From NCBI GenBank assembly GCA_040954445.1, contig CP144361.1:434001-498000 (forward strand): 64,000 nucleotides of DNA. Reading direction: 5' to 3'. The position numbers and the translations under genes were made by a program. Shown in pieces: positions 1 to 10,438 of this stretch. Origin of the DNA: Burkholderia sp. (GTDB lineage Bacteria; Pseudomonadota; Gammaproteobacteria; Burkholderiales; Burkholderiaceae). How positions within the stretch are numbered: position 1 is the stretch's first letter; the number at the start of each line of letters is the position of its first letter. Under the pieces are notes generated by a model. It did no database searches, was not told the DNA's origin, and saw nothing but the letters and a program-made list of their open reading frames with translations.

Positions 1-77
1 AAGGTGAGAGTCGTTTGGTTCGCATTTAACCAGCCTCACCAATTGTCTTGGCGGTAAAACCCGAGTGTCTCTGTATG
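1..77 (+). other. 16S-23S rRNA internal spacer (part)
   Basis: This short stretch precedes tRNA-Ala(TGC). In Burkholderia rRNA operons the order is 16S, tRNA-Ile, tRNA-Ala, 23S, so it is most likely the piece between the two spacer tRNAs. The 16S and tRNA-Ile would lie to the left of the window. No other gene is visible here. Confidence 0.5.
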
Positions 78-153
78 GGGGGCATAGCTCAACTGGGAGA
101 GCACCTGCTTTGCAAGCAGGGGGTCGTCGGTTCGATCCCGACTGCCTCCACCA
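78..153 (+). tRNA. tRNA-Ala (anticodon TGC)
   Basis: A 76-nt cloverleaf with acceptor GGGGGCA pairing to TGCCTCC (one G-T wobble), anticodon TGC at 111-113, T-loop TTCGATC, and an encoded CCA at 151-153. It decodes GCN alanine codons. This tRNA normally sits in the 16S-23S spacer. Only 15 bases after its end an IS5-like terminus begins (169) and no 23S rRNA follows anywhere in the window, so the operon is cut here. Confidence 0.97.
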
Positions 154-168
154 ATCTTCGATCTTTTC

Positions 169-1000
169 GGTGTTGTTGCATAAATCGCGCGTGAGGACGC
201 AGTGACATCGATAAGCATAATTTCAGGCGATGCGAATGGATTGCGGACAAGCCGGTCCGCGCCCGTGCGGTTTGATGACGCCGCTGCGAACGGCGACCTC
301 GGTTACCTGCGCGTCGATGTGACGCGCCCAGAGACAGTTGCCGGTGAGGGTTCTTGAACCGATACATCGCATTCTCGGCAAGCGATAGCCGGTGGTCGCC
401 ACTGTCTGGCTTTCATTCTCGACGACCATCACGGGCAATTGCATCAACCGCGCACCATTACGCCACGCCGCACCGGGGCATATTCGCTGGCCAAGGAGCG
501 GCGCCCTCGTGTGGCGGATTCGAAGGAATAGCACTGCATGCAGCGATGGCTGCATGGCATGGCTTGGTGTCGTAGGCACCCTCACCGCCGATGACATCGA
601 TTTGTTCGTCGCGTGGAATCTGGTCGAGCAACTTGGCCAGAGCGGTCACCATCAGCCACATTCTGATGCGTCATTAGCGCGGCATGCACTTGACCCGTAT
701 TCGCGTTGAGCGCGAGATAGACTTTACGCCACGTGAGCCGCTTCGAGTAACCGTGCTTGGCGCCCCCCTTCCATTCACCGCGCCATAGACCCCTTCAGAC
801 CAGTGCTGCCGACCACCAGATGGATCGGTTCGTTGTCGAGAAGGATTGGCAGTTCGACATCAAGCGTTTTTGCCCGGCGCCAGAGCGTCGTGTAATTCTG
901 CACCGGTAAGCTCGGGAAACCCAGATCGCGCAAACTTTGGGTGAAACCTTGCATGGCGCGCAACGTCAGTCGATAGACGGTCTTCACGCCAAGTAATGCC
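169..1000 (-). mobile_element. IS5-family (IS903-like) copy, 5' truncated, decayed
   Basis: Starts with a variant 3' terminus (GGTGTTGTTGCATAAATC) and reads back through the C-terminal and central transposase region on the minus strand. The frame is interrupted by indels and stops. At 1000 it joins a second copy in the opposite orientation; the join at about 1001-1022 is itself a small inverted repeat (TGACACG / CGTGTCA). The 5' end and N-terminal codons are missing. Not functional. Confidence 0.85.
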
Positions 1001-1947
1001 TTTCTGACACGATACCGTGTCAGGAGAATTGGGCGGCCCCTATAATGAAGGCCTGATCAACCGGGGGAACGTAACAATATGGATAGATGAAGCCGTCCTT
1101 GCCAGAATACCCGATGCCATACCCACACGTGGTCGCCCGTGTCTATACGGCGATACGCTGATTCAGGCATTACTTGGCGTGAAGACCGTCTATCGACTGA
1201 CCTTGCGCGCCCTGCAAGGTTTCACCCAAAGTCTGCGCGATTTGGCCTTCCCGAGTTTGCCGGTGCCGAATTACACCACGCTCTGTCGCCGGGCAAAAAC
1301 GCTTGATGTCGAACTGCCGATCCTTCGTGACAATGAACCGATCCATCTGGTTGTCGACAGCACCGGTCTGAAGGTCTATGGAGAAGGTGAATGGAAGGTG
1401 CGCCAGCACGGCTACTCGAAGCGGCGCACGTGGCGTAAAGTCCATCTCGCGCTCAACGCGAATACAGGTCAAGTGCATGCCGCGCTAATGACGAATCAGA
1501 ATGTGGCTGACGGTGACGCTCTGGCCAAGTTGCTCGACCAGATTCCACGCGAAGAACAAATCGATGTCATCGGCGGTGACGGTGCCTACGACACCAAGCC
1601 ATGCCATGCGGCCATTGCTGCACGCAGTGCTATTCCTTCGATTCCGCCACGCGAGGGCGCCGCTCATTGGCCAGCGCATATACCCGGCACGTCGTGGCGT
1701 GACGGCTCGGTTGATACAATTGTTCGTGACGGTCGTCGAGAATGGAAGCAACACAGTGGCTACCACCGGCGATCGCTTGCCGAGAATGCGATATATCGGT
1801 TCAAGACCCTCACCGGCCACTGTCTCTGGGCGCGTCGGCGTCATCAACCGCATGGCGGAACTCGCTCGTCCGCAATCCGTTCGTATCGCCTGAATTATGC
1901 CCGTCCGATGCCATGGCGTCCTCACGTTCGATTTATGCAACAACGCC
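1001..1947 (+). mobile_element. IS5-family copy lacking its 5' end
   Basis: Plus-strand copy beginning at the GTGTCAGG motif inside the 5' region and ending with a normal 3' terminus (ATTTATGCAACAACGCC) at 1947. A 316-aa frame (1017-1967) holds DST at the first catalytic Asp and GGDGAYDTK at the second. A deletion near 1830 shifts the C-terminal 40 residues out of frame. The first 20 or so transposase residues and the left inverted repeat are lost, so it cannot move on its own. Confidence 0.85.
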
Positions 1948-2546
1948 GGTCGACAGCACGGGTCTGAAGGTCTATGGCGAAAGTGGGTGGAAGGGTGGCC
2001 GCCAGCACGGCTACTCGAAGCGGCGCACGTGGCGTAAAGTCCATCTCGTGCTCAACGCGAATACGGGTCAAGTGCGTGCTGCGCTGATGACGCAGCGGGA
2101 TATGGCTGACGGTGACGCTCTGGCTCAGTTGCTCGACCAGATTCCGCGCGACGAACAGATCAATATCAGCGGTGACGGTGCCTACGACACCAAGCCATGC
2201 CATGCGGCCATTTCTGCACGCAGTGCTATTCCTTCGAATCCGCCACACGAGGGCGCCGCTCATTGGCCAGCGGATATGCACGGTGCGGCGTAGCGTAACG
2301 GCGTGGTTGATGCAATTGCCCTTGACGGTCGTCAAGAATAGAAGAAAGACAGTGGCTACCACCGGCGATCGCTTGCCGAGAATGCGATGTATCACTTCAA
2401 GACGCTCACCGGCAAGTCTCTCTGGGCGCGTCACATCGACGCGCAGGCGAACGAGCTCTTCGTTTGCGTCGGCGTAATCAACCGCATGGCGGACCCCGCT
2501 CGTCTGCAATCCGTTTGTATCGCCTGCAATTATGCCGGTCGATGCC
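1948..2546 (+). mobile_element. IS5-family internal fragment
   Basis: Directly abuts the previous copy. It starts in the middle of the transposase at the VDSTGLKVYG motif and runs towards the C-terminus with stops and frameshifts. It stops at about 2546, short of the 3' terminus, where the DNA upstream of the helicase gene begins. Confidence 0.8.
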
Positions 2547-2566
2547 TCCGCATGCCATCAAACTGA

Positions 2567-5500
2567 ATGCTTGTCCCCATGCTCGTCTCGTATACCCACA
2601 AACAGATCACAGATTGGTTAGGTTTTCATACGGTCAAGAAAGCCCGTGACTATCTACATGCCATCTCTGATCTGAAGTGGCAGGGTGACTATACCACGCT
2701 GACTGGGAAGGTCCAGGGCACGCAATCGCGCCCCTATCATATCTGGATCGAGTTCAACGACGTTGACGAGGACATGTGGATTGAGAATAAATGCACGTGT
2801 CCAGTCGGCTTCAAGTGCAAGCACGTAGCAGCGCTACTGATCGCCGCGCTTGAACATCTACCGAAACACCCTGCATCGGGCGTGCGTTCTGAGTTGGTAT
2901 CTTGGCTGGAAGCATTTCGGGCTGCCCGCATAGCCCCCGTTGCCCGCAGCAAAAAGCCCACGAAGCCCAAGGCGACGCATGCGCTGGCGTATGTGATCGC
3001 CAATTCGTATCGCGCAAGCCCGGAAATTTTTATCTACAAGGCCCGTATAGGCACCGACGGTGCGATTCGCTCCTTTGATGAGCCCTGGCAAAACGTAGAA
3101 AACGCCCTTGTCAAGCCGCCAAAATTTGTTGTTGAGGAAGATCTATCGATCTTGCGTGGATTATGGCTGGACCGCTCCGGAAGATATAGCAGCAGCTTCG
3201 GGCTACAAGGCACAACGGGTGCCGCAGTTCTGGAAAAGCTCGTTGAGACTGGCCGCGCGTTTGTCTCGCCAACAGCGAACCCCATGCATTCTGGCGCCCC
3301 ATGTGTACTGCATACCGGGCCCTCGCGTAGCGGACACATCACCTGGCATTCGCTGCCTGATACCCGGGTTCGACCAATCCTGCAAACCGAACCGATCGCG
3401 ACACTCTTGCTAACTGCAACCCAGCCGTGCTGGTATCTGGACGCGCAGGCTGGCGTTGCCGGTCCGATCGATTTACCCTGGTCTGACGAGCAACTCGGAG
3501 CATTTCTAGCAATGCCGCCCATCACGCTCGATGAGGCTGCGCTCGTCGGGAAAGTGCTGCAAGAAGTGGCACCAGATTGGCCGCGACCGCCTGCACACGA
3601 TGTGGCAAACGTGCGGGTGATTGACGCCAGACCAATCCCGCGGCTGTCGCTCGATACTCTCCGCACCTGGGTATCGGCCTGGTCGTCGTCGGCGTTGCCA
3701 AGTGTACTAGATTTTGCGACTGTTTCTTTCGACTATGCAGGCCATGCCCTCGCTGCGCAGAGCAATACCACACTCGTACCCACGATCGATGGAAATGTAC
3801 TCCAGATCAAACGACAACTCGACGTCGAGCAACGCCACTTGATGGAACTGTACAAACTCGGCTTACGGAAAATTCCGGCCAATCGCGCCCAAGGCCCACA
3901 GCCGTTTCCAGATGGGATGCTTGCCCCGCAAAATCCGGGTGAGTGGCCTGTCTTCACCCAAATCGCGTTGCCCACGCTCCACCAGAATGGTTGGCAAGTC
4001 ATTATGACCGATACGTTTCGTCACAACGTGATCGAAATTGACGCCATTGATGGTAAACTGTGGCAGTCGAGTGACGGCTGGTTCAATGTCGAAATGGGTA
4101 TCACGGTCAACGATCGCATCGTGCGCCTCGAACCGCTGTTGGCGGACCTGTTCCGCAGCGATACTCGGTGGCTTTCCGGTCGACTCGAGGGGATTGCCGA
4201 CAATGAGACCATTGAACTGAAGACAGACCGCAACGAACGATTGCGATTGCGGGCCGATCGACTCAAACCAGTCGTGCGTGTGCTTGTTGACCTGCTTGAA
4301 CACGTCGGTGACGGCATACAAATCTCCGAACGGGACGCAGCACGGCTGGCCGCGCTAGATAACATGGGACGCTGGCAGTTTCATGGCGACGCATCAGTTC
4401 GGCAACTCGCTCAACGCCTGATGGCCGGAGCCGGTGTTGTCAACGTGCCAGTACCGCAAGGACTGCGTGCCGAACTGCGCGGCTATCAGCTTCAGGGACT
4501 AGCTTGGATGCAGTTCTTGCGCGAATACCACCTCTCAGGTGTACTGGCCGACGATATGGGACTCGGCAAGACGGTTCAGACGCTGGCGCACCTGCTCGCC
4601 GAAAAGGAAGCTGGCCGTCTCACGCACCCAGTGCTCATCGTTATGCCTACCACGCTCGTGCACAACTGGTGCGACGAGGCACAGCGTTTCGCGCCCACGC
4701 TACGTGTGCTAAATTTGCACGGTCCACAGCGGCACGAGCGCTTTGACGCAATCTCTCAGCACGATCTGGTCCTGACAACCTACGCACTTGTCTGGCGTGA
4801 TGAAAGCGTTCTGTCGCAGCACGACTATCACATGATGATTCTCGATGAGGCACAATATGTTAAAAATACTACCACCAGAGCGGCGTCTACCATTCGTGCG
4901 CTTCGCGCAGGATACCGTCTCTGCTTAACGGGTACCCCACTTGAAAATCACCTCGGCGAGCTGTGGGCTCAGTTCGATTTCCTGTTGCCCGGCTTTCTCG
5001 GTTCGCGCCAGGATTTCACCCGGCGTTGGCGCATACCGATCGAAAAAAACGAAGACACCGTACGGCGCGACCTACTCGTGCGTCGCATTCGTCCGTTCAT
5101 GTTGCGTAGACGTAAAGACGAAGTTGCCACCGAACTTCCGCCGAAGACCACCATCGTGCGCACGGTCGAGCTCAAAGGCACGCAACGCGACCTCTATGAG
5201 ACCGTGCGCGCCACCATGCAGCAGAAGGTGCGCGAAGCGATTGCAGCGCAAGGACTTGCGCGAAGTCACCTCATCGTGCTCGATGCGTTGCTGAAATTGC
5301 GACAGGTATGTTGCGATCCTCGCTTGCTAAAGAGCACGCAAGCCGCACGCGTTAAGGAATCGGCCAAGCTGACGCTGTTGCTTGAAATGCTTCCAGAACT
5401 CATTGATGGGGGCCGCCGCATCCTGCTGTTTTCACAGTTCACCAGCATGCTTGATCGTATAGCCGCCGAACTGGATCGACGCAACATCGCCTACGTGATC

Positions 5501-5890
5501 TTAACCGGAGAAACGGTCGATCGCACGGTCCCCGTGAAATGCTTTATGCGGGGTGATGTATCTTTGTTCCTCATTAGCCTGAGGGCCGGGGGTGTAGGGT
5601 TGAATTTGACCGCGGCCGACACGGTGATCCACTACGACCCATGGTGGAACCCGGCGGTTGAAAATCAGGCGACCGACCGTGTGCATCGGCTCGGTCAAGA
5701 CAAGCCTGTGTTCGTCTACAAACTGATCGCCGGTGGTAGCGTTGAAGAGAAAATCGTCGCCTTGCAGCAGCAAAAAGCTGAACTGGCAGACGCCATTCTC
5801 ACTAATAATGCGGCAGGTAGCGTTATGTTCTCGGCCAACGATATCGAGGCGTTGTTTGAACCTATTCCGGAGTTACTCATAAGTCAGTAA
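2567..5890 (+). CDS. SWIM zinc-finger SNF2-family helicase-like ATPase
   Basis: A 1,107-residue Swi2/Snf2 ATPase, expected to translocate on double-stranded DNA or remodel protein-DNA complexes; its substrate is unknown. The N-terminus carries a SWIM zinc-finger (C76-x-C78-x5-C84-x-H86, CTCPVGFKCKH). After a long middle domain come the helicase motifs: Walker A LADDMGLGKT near residue 660, DEAQ near 757, LTGTPLEN, then the second RecA-like lobe with LLFSQFTSMLDRI near 953 and motif VI TDRVHRLGQDKP near 1038. The frame is uninterrupted and full-length, notable among so many broken genes. ATG at 2567 and an in-frame ATG at 2579 are both possible starts. It is flanked on both sides by IS debris, so any former operon partners are gone. 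Confidence 0.9.
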   Translation: MLVPMLVSYTHKQITDWLGFHTVKKARDYLHAISDLKWQGDYTTLTGKVQGTQSRPYHIWIEFNDVDEDMWIENKCTCPVGFKCKHVAALLIAALEHLPKHPASGVRSELVSWLEAFRAARIAPVARSKKPTKPKATHALAYVIANSYRASPEIFIYKARIGTDGAIRSFDEPWQNVENALVKPPKFVVEEDLSILRGLWLDRSGRYSSSFGLQGTTGAAVLEKLVETGRAFVSPTANPMHSGAPCVLHTGPSRSGHITWHSLPDTRVRPILQTEPIATLLLTATQPCWYLDAQAGVAGPIDLPWSDEQLGAFLAMPPITLDEAALVGKVLQEVAPDWPRPPAHDVANVRVIDARPIPRLSLDTLRTWVSAWSSSALPSVLDFATVSFDYAGHALAAQSNTTLVPTIDGNVLQIKRQLDVEQRHLMELYKLGLRKIPANRAQGPQPFPDGMLAPQNPGEWPVFTQIALPTLHQNGWQVIMTDTFRHNVIEIDAIDGKLWQSSDGWFNVEMGITVNDRIVRLEPLLADLFRSDTRWLSGRLEGIADNETIELKTDRNERLRLRADRLKPVVRVLVDLLEHVGDGIQISERDAARLAALDNMGRWQFHGDASVRQLAQRLMAGAGVVNVPVPQGLRAELRGYQLQGLAWMQFLREYHLSGVLADDMGLGKTVQTLAHLLAEKEAGRLTHPVLIVMPTTLVHNWCDEAQRFAPTLRVLNLHGPQRHERFDAISQHDLVLTTYALVWRDESVLSQHDYHMMILDEAQYVKNTTTRAASTIRALRAGYRLCLTGTPLENHLGELWAQFDFLLPGFLGSRQDFTRRWRIPIEKNEDTVRRDLLVRRIRPFMLRRRKDEVATELPPKTTIVRTVELKGTQRDLYETVRATMQQKVREAIAAQGLARSHLIVLDALLKLRQVCCDPRLLKSTQAARVKESAKLTLLLEMLPELIDGGRRILLFSQFTSMLDRIAAELDRRNIAYVILTGETVDRTVPVKCFMRGDVSLFLISLRAGGVGLNLTAADTVIHYDPWWNPAVENQATDRVHRLGQDKPVFVYKLIAGGSVEEKIVALQQQKAELADAILTNNAAGSVMFSANDIEALFEPIPELLISQ

Positions 5891-5951
5891 ATGGTATGCC
5901 CGCCAGCAACTCAGTCAACGTCTCGGGCGTACGGATTTTGCGCCATAGCTC

Positions 5952-7696
5952 TTCGTCATTAGCGCGGTATGCACTTGACCCGTATTCGCGTTGAGCGCGA
6001 GATAGACTGTACGCGACGTGTGCCGCTTCGAGTAGCCGTGCTGGCGCGCACCTTCCACTCACCTTCGCCGTAGACCTTCAGACCCGTGCTGTCAACAACC
6101 AAATAGATCGGTTGGTTGTCGAGAAGGATCGGCAGTTCGACATCAAGCGTTTTTGCCCGGCGACAGAGCCGTTGTGTAATTCGGCGCCGGCAAGCCCAGG
6201 AAGGCCAGATCGCGCAGACTTTGGGTGAAAACTTGCAGGGGCGCGCAACATCAGTCGATAGACGGTCTTCACGCCAAGTAATGCCTGAATCAGCATATCG
6301 CCCCGTATAGACACGATCGACCAGGTGGGGCGTTGTTGCATAAATCGAGCGAGATCCGTTGACGTTTACGAGCAACGGTCGCGGGGCCAGCCCCCTATCA
6401 AGTCAGGTTCCAGAGTAACTGCCTAATTTTTGCCAAGAAAATGCGCAAAGACATACACAAGAAAGGTGAGCCGAAGGTACGCTACCGTGTCAGGAATTGG
6501 GCGGCGCCTATAATGAAAGCCTGATCAACCGGGGGAACATAACAATATGGATAGATGAAGCCGTCCTTGCCAGAATACCCGGATGCCATACCCACACGTG
6601 GTCGCCCGTGTCTATACGGCGATACGCTGATTCAGGCATTACTTGGCGTGAAGACTGTCTATCGACTGACGTCGCGCGCCCTGCAACGTTTCACCCACAG
6701 TCTGCGCGATCTGGCCTTCCCGAGCTTGCCGGTGCCGACTTACACCACGCTCTGTCGCCGGGCAAAAACGCTTGATGTCGAACTGCCGATCCTTCGTGAC
6801 AATGAACCGATCCATCTGGTTGTAAACAGCACCGGTCTGAAGGTCTATGGAGAAGGTAAATGGAAGGTGCCGCCAGCACGGCTACTCGAAGCGGCGCACG
6901 TGGCGTAAAGTCCATCTCGCGCTCAACGCGAATACAGGTCAAGTGCATGCCGCGCTAATGACGAATCAGAATGTGGCTGACAGTGACGCTCTGGCCAAGT
7001 TGCTCGACCAGATGGCACGCGAAGAACAAATCGATGTCATCGGCGGTGATGGTGCCTACGACACCAAGCCATGCCATGCGGCCATTGCTGCACGCAGTGC
7101 TATTCCTTCGATTCCGCCACGCGAGGGTGCCGTTCATTGGCCAGCGGATATGCCCGGTGCGGCGTGACGTAATGGCGCGGTTGATGCAATTGCCCGTGAC
7201 GGTCGTCGAGAATGGAAGCAAGACAGTGGCTACCACCGGCGATCGCTTGCCGAGAATGCGATGTATCGGTTCAAGACCCTCACCGGCAACTGTCTCTGCG
7301 CGCGTCACATCGACGCGCAGGCGACCGAGGTCTCCATTCGCGTCGGCGTCATCAACCGGTATGGTGGACCTCGCTCGTCCGCAATCCGTTCCATTGCGTC
7401 CTCACACTCGATTTATGCAACAACGCCACCAGGTGTGGGTATGGTGTCGGGTATTCTGGCAAGGACGGCTTCATTTATCCATATCGTCACGATTCCCCGG
7501 TTGATCAGGCCTTCATTATAGGCGGCCCAATTTCTGACACGGTAGCGTGCCTTCGGCTCACCTTTCTTGTGTATATCCTTGCGCATTTTCTTGGCAAAAT
7601 TAGGCAATTACTCTGGAATCTGACTTGATAGGGGCTGGCCCCGCGACCGGTGCGCGTAAACGTCAACGGATCTCCCTCGATTTATGCAACAATGCT
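5952..7696 (-). mobile_element. IS5-family copy split by a second copy
   Basis: Minus-strand copy in two pieces: 5952-6328 (transposase middle) and 7428-7696 (5' region ending in a mutated terminus). The 3' third is missing; at 5951 it meets a 61-base stretch (5891-5951) of unknown origin after the helicase stop. The gap between the two pieces is exactly another IS copy. The sequence accaggtg at the left break is repeated at the right break, consistent with an insertion target duplication. Confidence 0.85.
6329..7427 (+). mobile_element. IS5-family copy inserted in another copy
   Basis: Both termini are present (GGCGTTGTTGCATAAATC at 6329, its complement ending at 7427). The left flank accaggtgg and right flank accaggtgt match in 8 of 9 bases. 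The transposase is broken: an extra base after VLARIP shifts the frame near 6580 and another lesion near 6870 shifts it again. Near the right end a deletion removes about 28 bases between CCGTT and CCATTGCGTC compared with intact copies. Confidence 0.9.
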
Positions 7697-7827
7697 GGGC
7701 GAAATACTGATCCGGGCAAGCGTCGCCCAAATTGCCGCCCGGGGAGAAGCGGCTCCAATCTGCAGCACTGCCAAAGCGCGTCGCAGCGGACACCCACCGC
7801 GCGGGTGCAACAATGTTGCGATACTGC
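7697..7827 (-). other. former tsf-pyrH intergenic region
   Basis: After the tsf stop (minus-strand direction) about 130 bases of GC-rich, apparently non-IS sequence remain before an IS terminus at 7696. In Burkholderia pyrH follows tsf, but no pyrH coding sequence is visible. I infer the tsf-pyrH link was cut at this IS. No terminator could be recognised. Confidence 0.4.
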
Positions 7828-8709
7828 TTACTGCTGCTTAGCTGCCGCGACTTGCGCCGCCACTTCAGTCGCGAAGTTATCCTGGCGCTTTTCGATGCCC
7901 TCGCCGACCACGAATAGCGCGAACTTTTTCACTGCAGCATTGGCTGCCTGGAGCATTTGTTCGATCGTCTGCTTGTCGTTTTTCACGAACGGCTGGTTTA
8001 GCAGCGAAACTTCCTTCAGGTACTTCTGGACGCTGCCCTCGACCATCTTGGCGACGATCTCGGTCGGCTTGCCCGATTCAGTGGCCTTCTGCTCGGCTAC
8101 GCGGCGTTCCTTTTCGACCAGCTCAGCCCGCACTTCGTCGGTCGACAGCGAGATCGGCTTCATGGCTGCGACGTGCATTGCAACGTCCTTGCCGACCTGC
8201 TCGTCTGCGCCAGTGTACTCGACGATCACACCGATACGGTTGCCGTGCAAGTAGGTGGTGATCTGATTAGCGGTTTCGAAGCGCACGAAGCGGCGGATCA
8301 AGATGTTTTCTCCGATCTTGCCAACCAGGGCCAGGCGTACCTCGTCAACCGTCTTGCCGTCCAGCGGCAGGGTTGACAGGGCAGCCACGTCAAATGGGTT
8401 CTGGACCGCGACGAGTTGCGCGGCGGTCTTGGCGAAGGCTAGGAAAGCATCGTGCTTGGCGACGAAATCAGTTTCGCAGTTCAGCTCGACCAGGGCACCG
8501 GTGCCGTTGCCGACAAAGGACGAGACCACGCCTTCAGTCGTTATGCGCGATGTGGCCTTGCTGGCCTTGTTTCCGAGCTTCACGCGCAACAGTTCCTCGG
8601 CCTTACCTTGGTCGCCGTCGGCTTCCGTCAGCGCCTTCTTACATTCCATCATTGGCGCGTCGGTCTTCGTGCGAAGTTCTGCCACCATACTTGCGGTAAT
8701 TGCCGCCAT
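7828..8709 (-). CDS. tsf: translation elongation factor Ts
   Basis: Guanine-nucleotide exchange factor that recycles EF-Tu in the cytoplasm. The 293-residue protein starts [13 protein letters not shown], has the [12 protein letters not shown] motif of the EF-Ts N-terminal domain and the conserved NCETDFVA and HVAAMKP blocks of the core, and ends [12 protein letters not shown]. Two ATGs lie side by side (8712 and 8709). The one at 8709 gives the family's usual start and sits 6 nt after AGGAG, so I chose it. In Burkholderia tsf follows rpsB closely in one transcript. Here about 2.7 kb of IS DNA separates them, so tsf must use a nearby or IS-borne promoter, or long read-through. Confidence 0.97.
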   Translation of the reverse strand: MAAITASMVAELRTKTDAPMMECKKALTEADGDQGKAEELLRVKLGNKASKATSRITTEGVVSSFVGNGTGALVELNCETDFVAKHDAFLAFAKTAAQLVAVQNPFDVAALSTLPLDGKTVDEVRLALVGKIGENILIRRFVRFETANQITTYLHGNRIGVIVEYTGADEQVGKDVAMHVAAMKPISLSTDEVRAELVEKERRVAEQKATESGKPTEIVAKMVEGSVQKYLKEVSLLNQPFVKNDKQTIEQMLQAANAAVKKFALFVVGEGIEKRQDNFATEVAAQVAAAKQQ

Positions 8710-8827
8710 CATTCACTCCTTAAGTCTATTTACGACGCCGCTCTTCAATCCGGAAGGCACGGATTCGCTTTTCCGATGTACGCTCCCCGGCAATGCGACT
8801 TTTACAGGGCCTGTTGAGAGCCTGAGT

Positions 8828-9308
8828 GGATTCAAATCTGAAGGGAAACACCTTCGCCAACCGATAAATTTTGTGAATAGGAAAGAGAACGTACCAACAA
8901 CTTCAACCCAGAAGAATATCTGCGAATCGATTGCTGGCGGGACGAGGCATTGAGCTTGCTGGAGATCGCCCGGAAGTTTAATCGAACGCCCTCGACATTG
9001 AGTCGCGAACTGGTCCGCAACACAGTAGACCAATGGGCTACTGTCCGGAGTGTAGCCGAAGCTTCGTGCAAACACCCCCCTCCGAAAGGCTGCGCGAACG
9101 CCGCTGAAGCTCGTATCTGACTCGATTCTCTGGAGCCTCGTCTATCAACGCTTGCGCGAGCACTGTTGGTTGCCACAGGAGATTGGCACTACTCTGAAGC
9201 GCACTTCCTCTGACGACCCGAGCTTGCACGTTTCCCACGAAACGATTTACAACGCTATCTACACTCAGCCTCGCGGCGAACTGCGTTGTGAACTGATTGC
9301 CTGCCTGG
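8828..9308 (+). pseudogene. IS30-family element remnant
   Basis: The left end begins near GATTCAAATCTGAAG at about 8829. Conceptual translation gives the helix-turn-helix LSLLEIARKFNR with PSTLSREL typical of IS30 transposases, then after frameshifts QEIGTTLKR and HETIYNAIYTQPRGEL from the middle of the protein. It is cut at 9308 by an IS5-family terminus. It lies between rpsB and tsf. A second fragment of the same type is at 29380-29565. Confidence 0.75.
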
Positions 9309-10438
9309 GCGTTGTTGCATAAATCGAGCGAGATCCGTTGACGTTTACGCGCAACGGTTGTGGGGCCAGCCTCCTATCAAGTCAGCTTCCAGAGTAACTG
9401 CCTATTTTTTGCCAAGAAAATGCGCAAGGACATACACAAGACAGGTAAGCCGAAGACACGCTACCGTGTCAGGAATTGGGCGGCCTATAATGAAGGGCTG
9501 ATCAACCGGGGGAACATAACAATATGGATAGATAAAGCCGTCCTTGCCAGAATACCCGATGCCATACCCGCACGTGGTCGCCCGTGTCTATACGGCGATA
9601 CGCTGATTCAGGCATTACTTGGCGTGAAGACCGTCTATCGACTGACGTTGCCCCGCCCTGCAAGGTTTCACCCAAAGTCTGCGCGATCTGGCCTTCCCGA
9701 GCTTGCCGGTGCCGAATTACACCACGCTCTGTCGCCGGGCAAAAACGCTTGATGTCAAACTGCCGATCCTTCGTGACAATGAACCGATCCATCTGGTTGT
9801 CGACAGCACCGGTCTGAAGGTCTATGGAGAAGGTGAATGGAAGGGTGGCGCCAGCACGGCTACTCGAAGCCGCGCACGTGGCGTAAAGTCCATCTCGCGC
9901 TCAACGCGAATACGGGTCAAGTGCATGCCGCGCTAATGACGAATCAGAATGTGGCTGACGGTGACGCTCTGGCCAAGTTGCTCGACCAGATTCCACGCGA
10001 AAAACAAATCGATGTCATCGGCGGTGATGGTGCCTACGACACAAAGCCATGCCACTGCGGCCATTGCTGCACGCAGTGCTATTCCTTCGATTCCGCCACG
10101 CGAGGGTACCGTTCATTGGCCAGCGGATATGCCCGGTGCGGCGTGGCGTAATGGCGCGGTTGATGCAATTGCCCGTGACGGTCGTCGAGACTGGAAGCAA
10201 GAAAGTGGCTACCACCGGCGATCGCTTGCCGAGAATACGATGTATCGGTTCAAGACCCTCACCGGCAACTGTCTCTGGGCACGTCACATCGTGGCGTAGG
10301 CGACCGAGGTCTCCATTCGCGTCGGCGTCATCAACCGTATGGGGCCCCGGACCTCGCTCGTCCGCAATCCGTTCGTATCGCCTGAAATTATTCCGTCGAT
10401 GCTATTGCGTCCTCACACTCGATTTATGCAACAACGCC
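9309..10438 (+). mobile_element. IS5-family copy, near full length, frameshifted
   Basis: 1,130 bp with both termini. The transposase starts as MRKDIHKTGKPKTRYRV at 9420, but an extra C near 9653 and later indels break it into three frames. The flanks (cctgcctg left, cgatgaacc right) do not match, so one side has been rearranged; the left flank is an IS30 remnant and the right one an IS630 remnant. Confidence 0.9.

Noticed and set aside
1170..1478. Repeated open frames of about 102 codons on the strand opposite the IS transposase (MHLTRIRVEREMDFTPRAPL type), present in most copies
   Set aside because: They are antisense shadows of the conserved transposase coding sequence and keep no independent start signal or known domain.
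5877..6062. A 61-codon minus-strand frame after the helicase (NDEELWRKIRTPETLTELLA)
   Set aside because: Half of it is IS transposase in the wrong frame; the remaining 20 codons match nothing I recognise, so it is not called as a gene.
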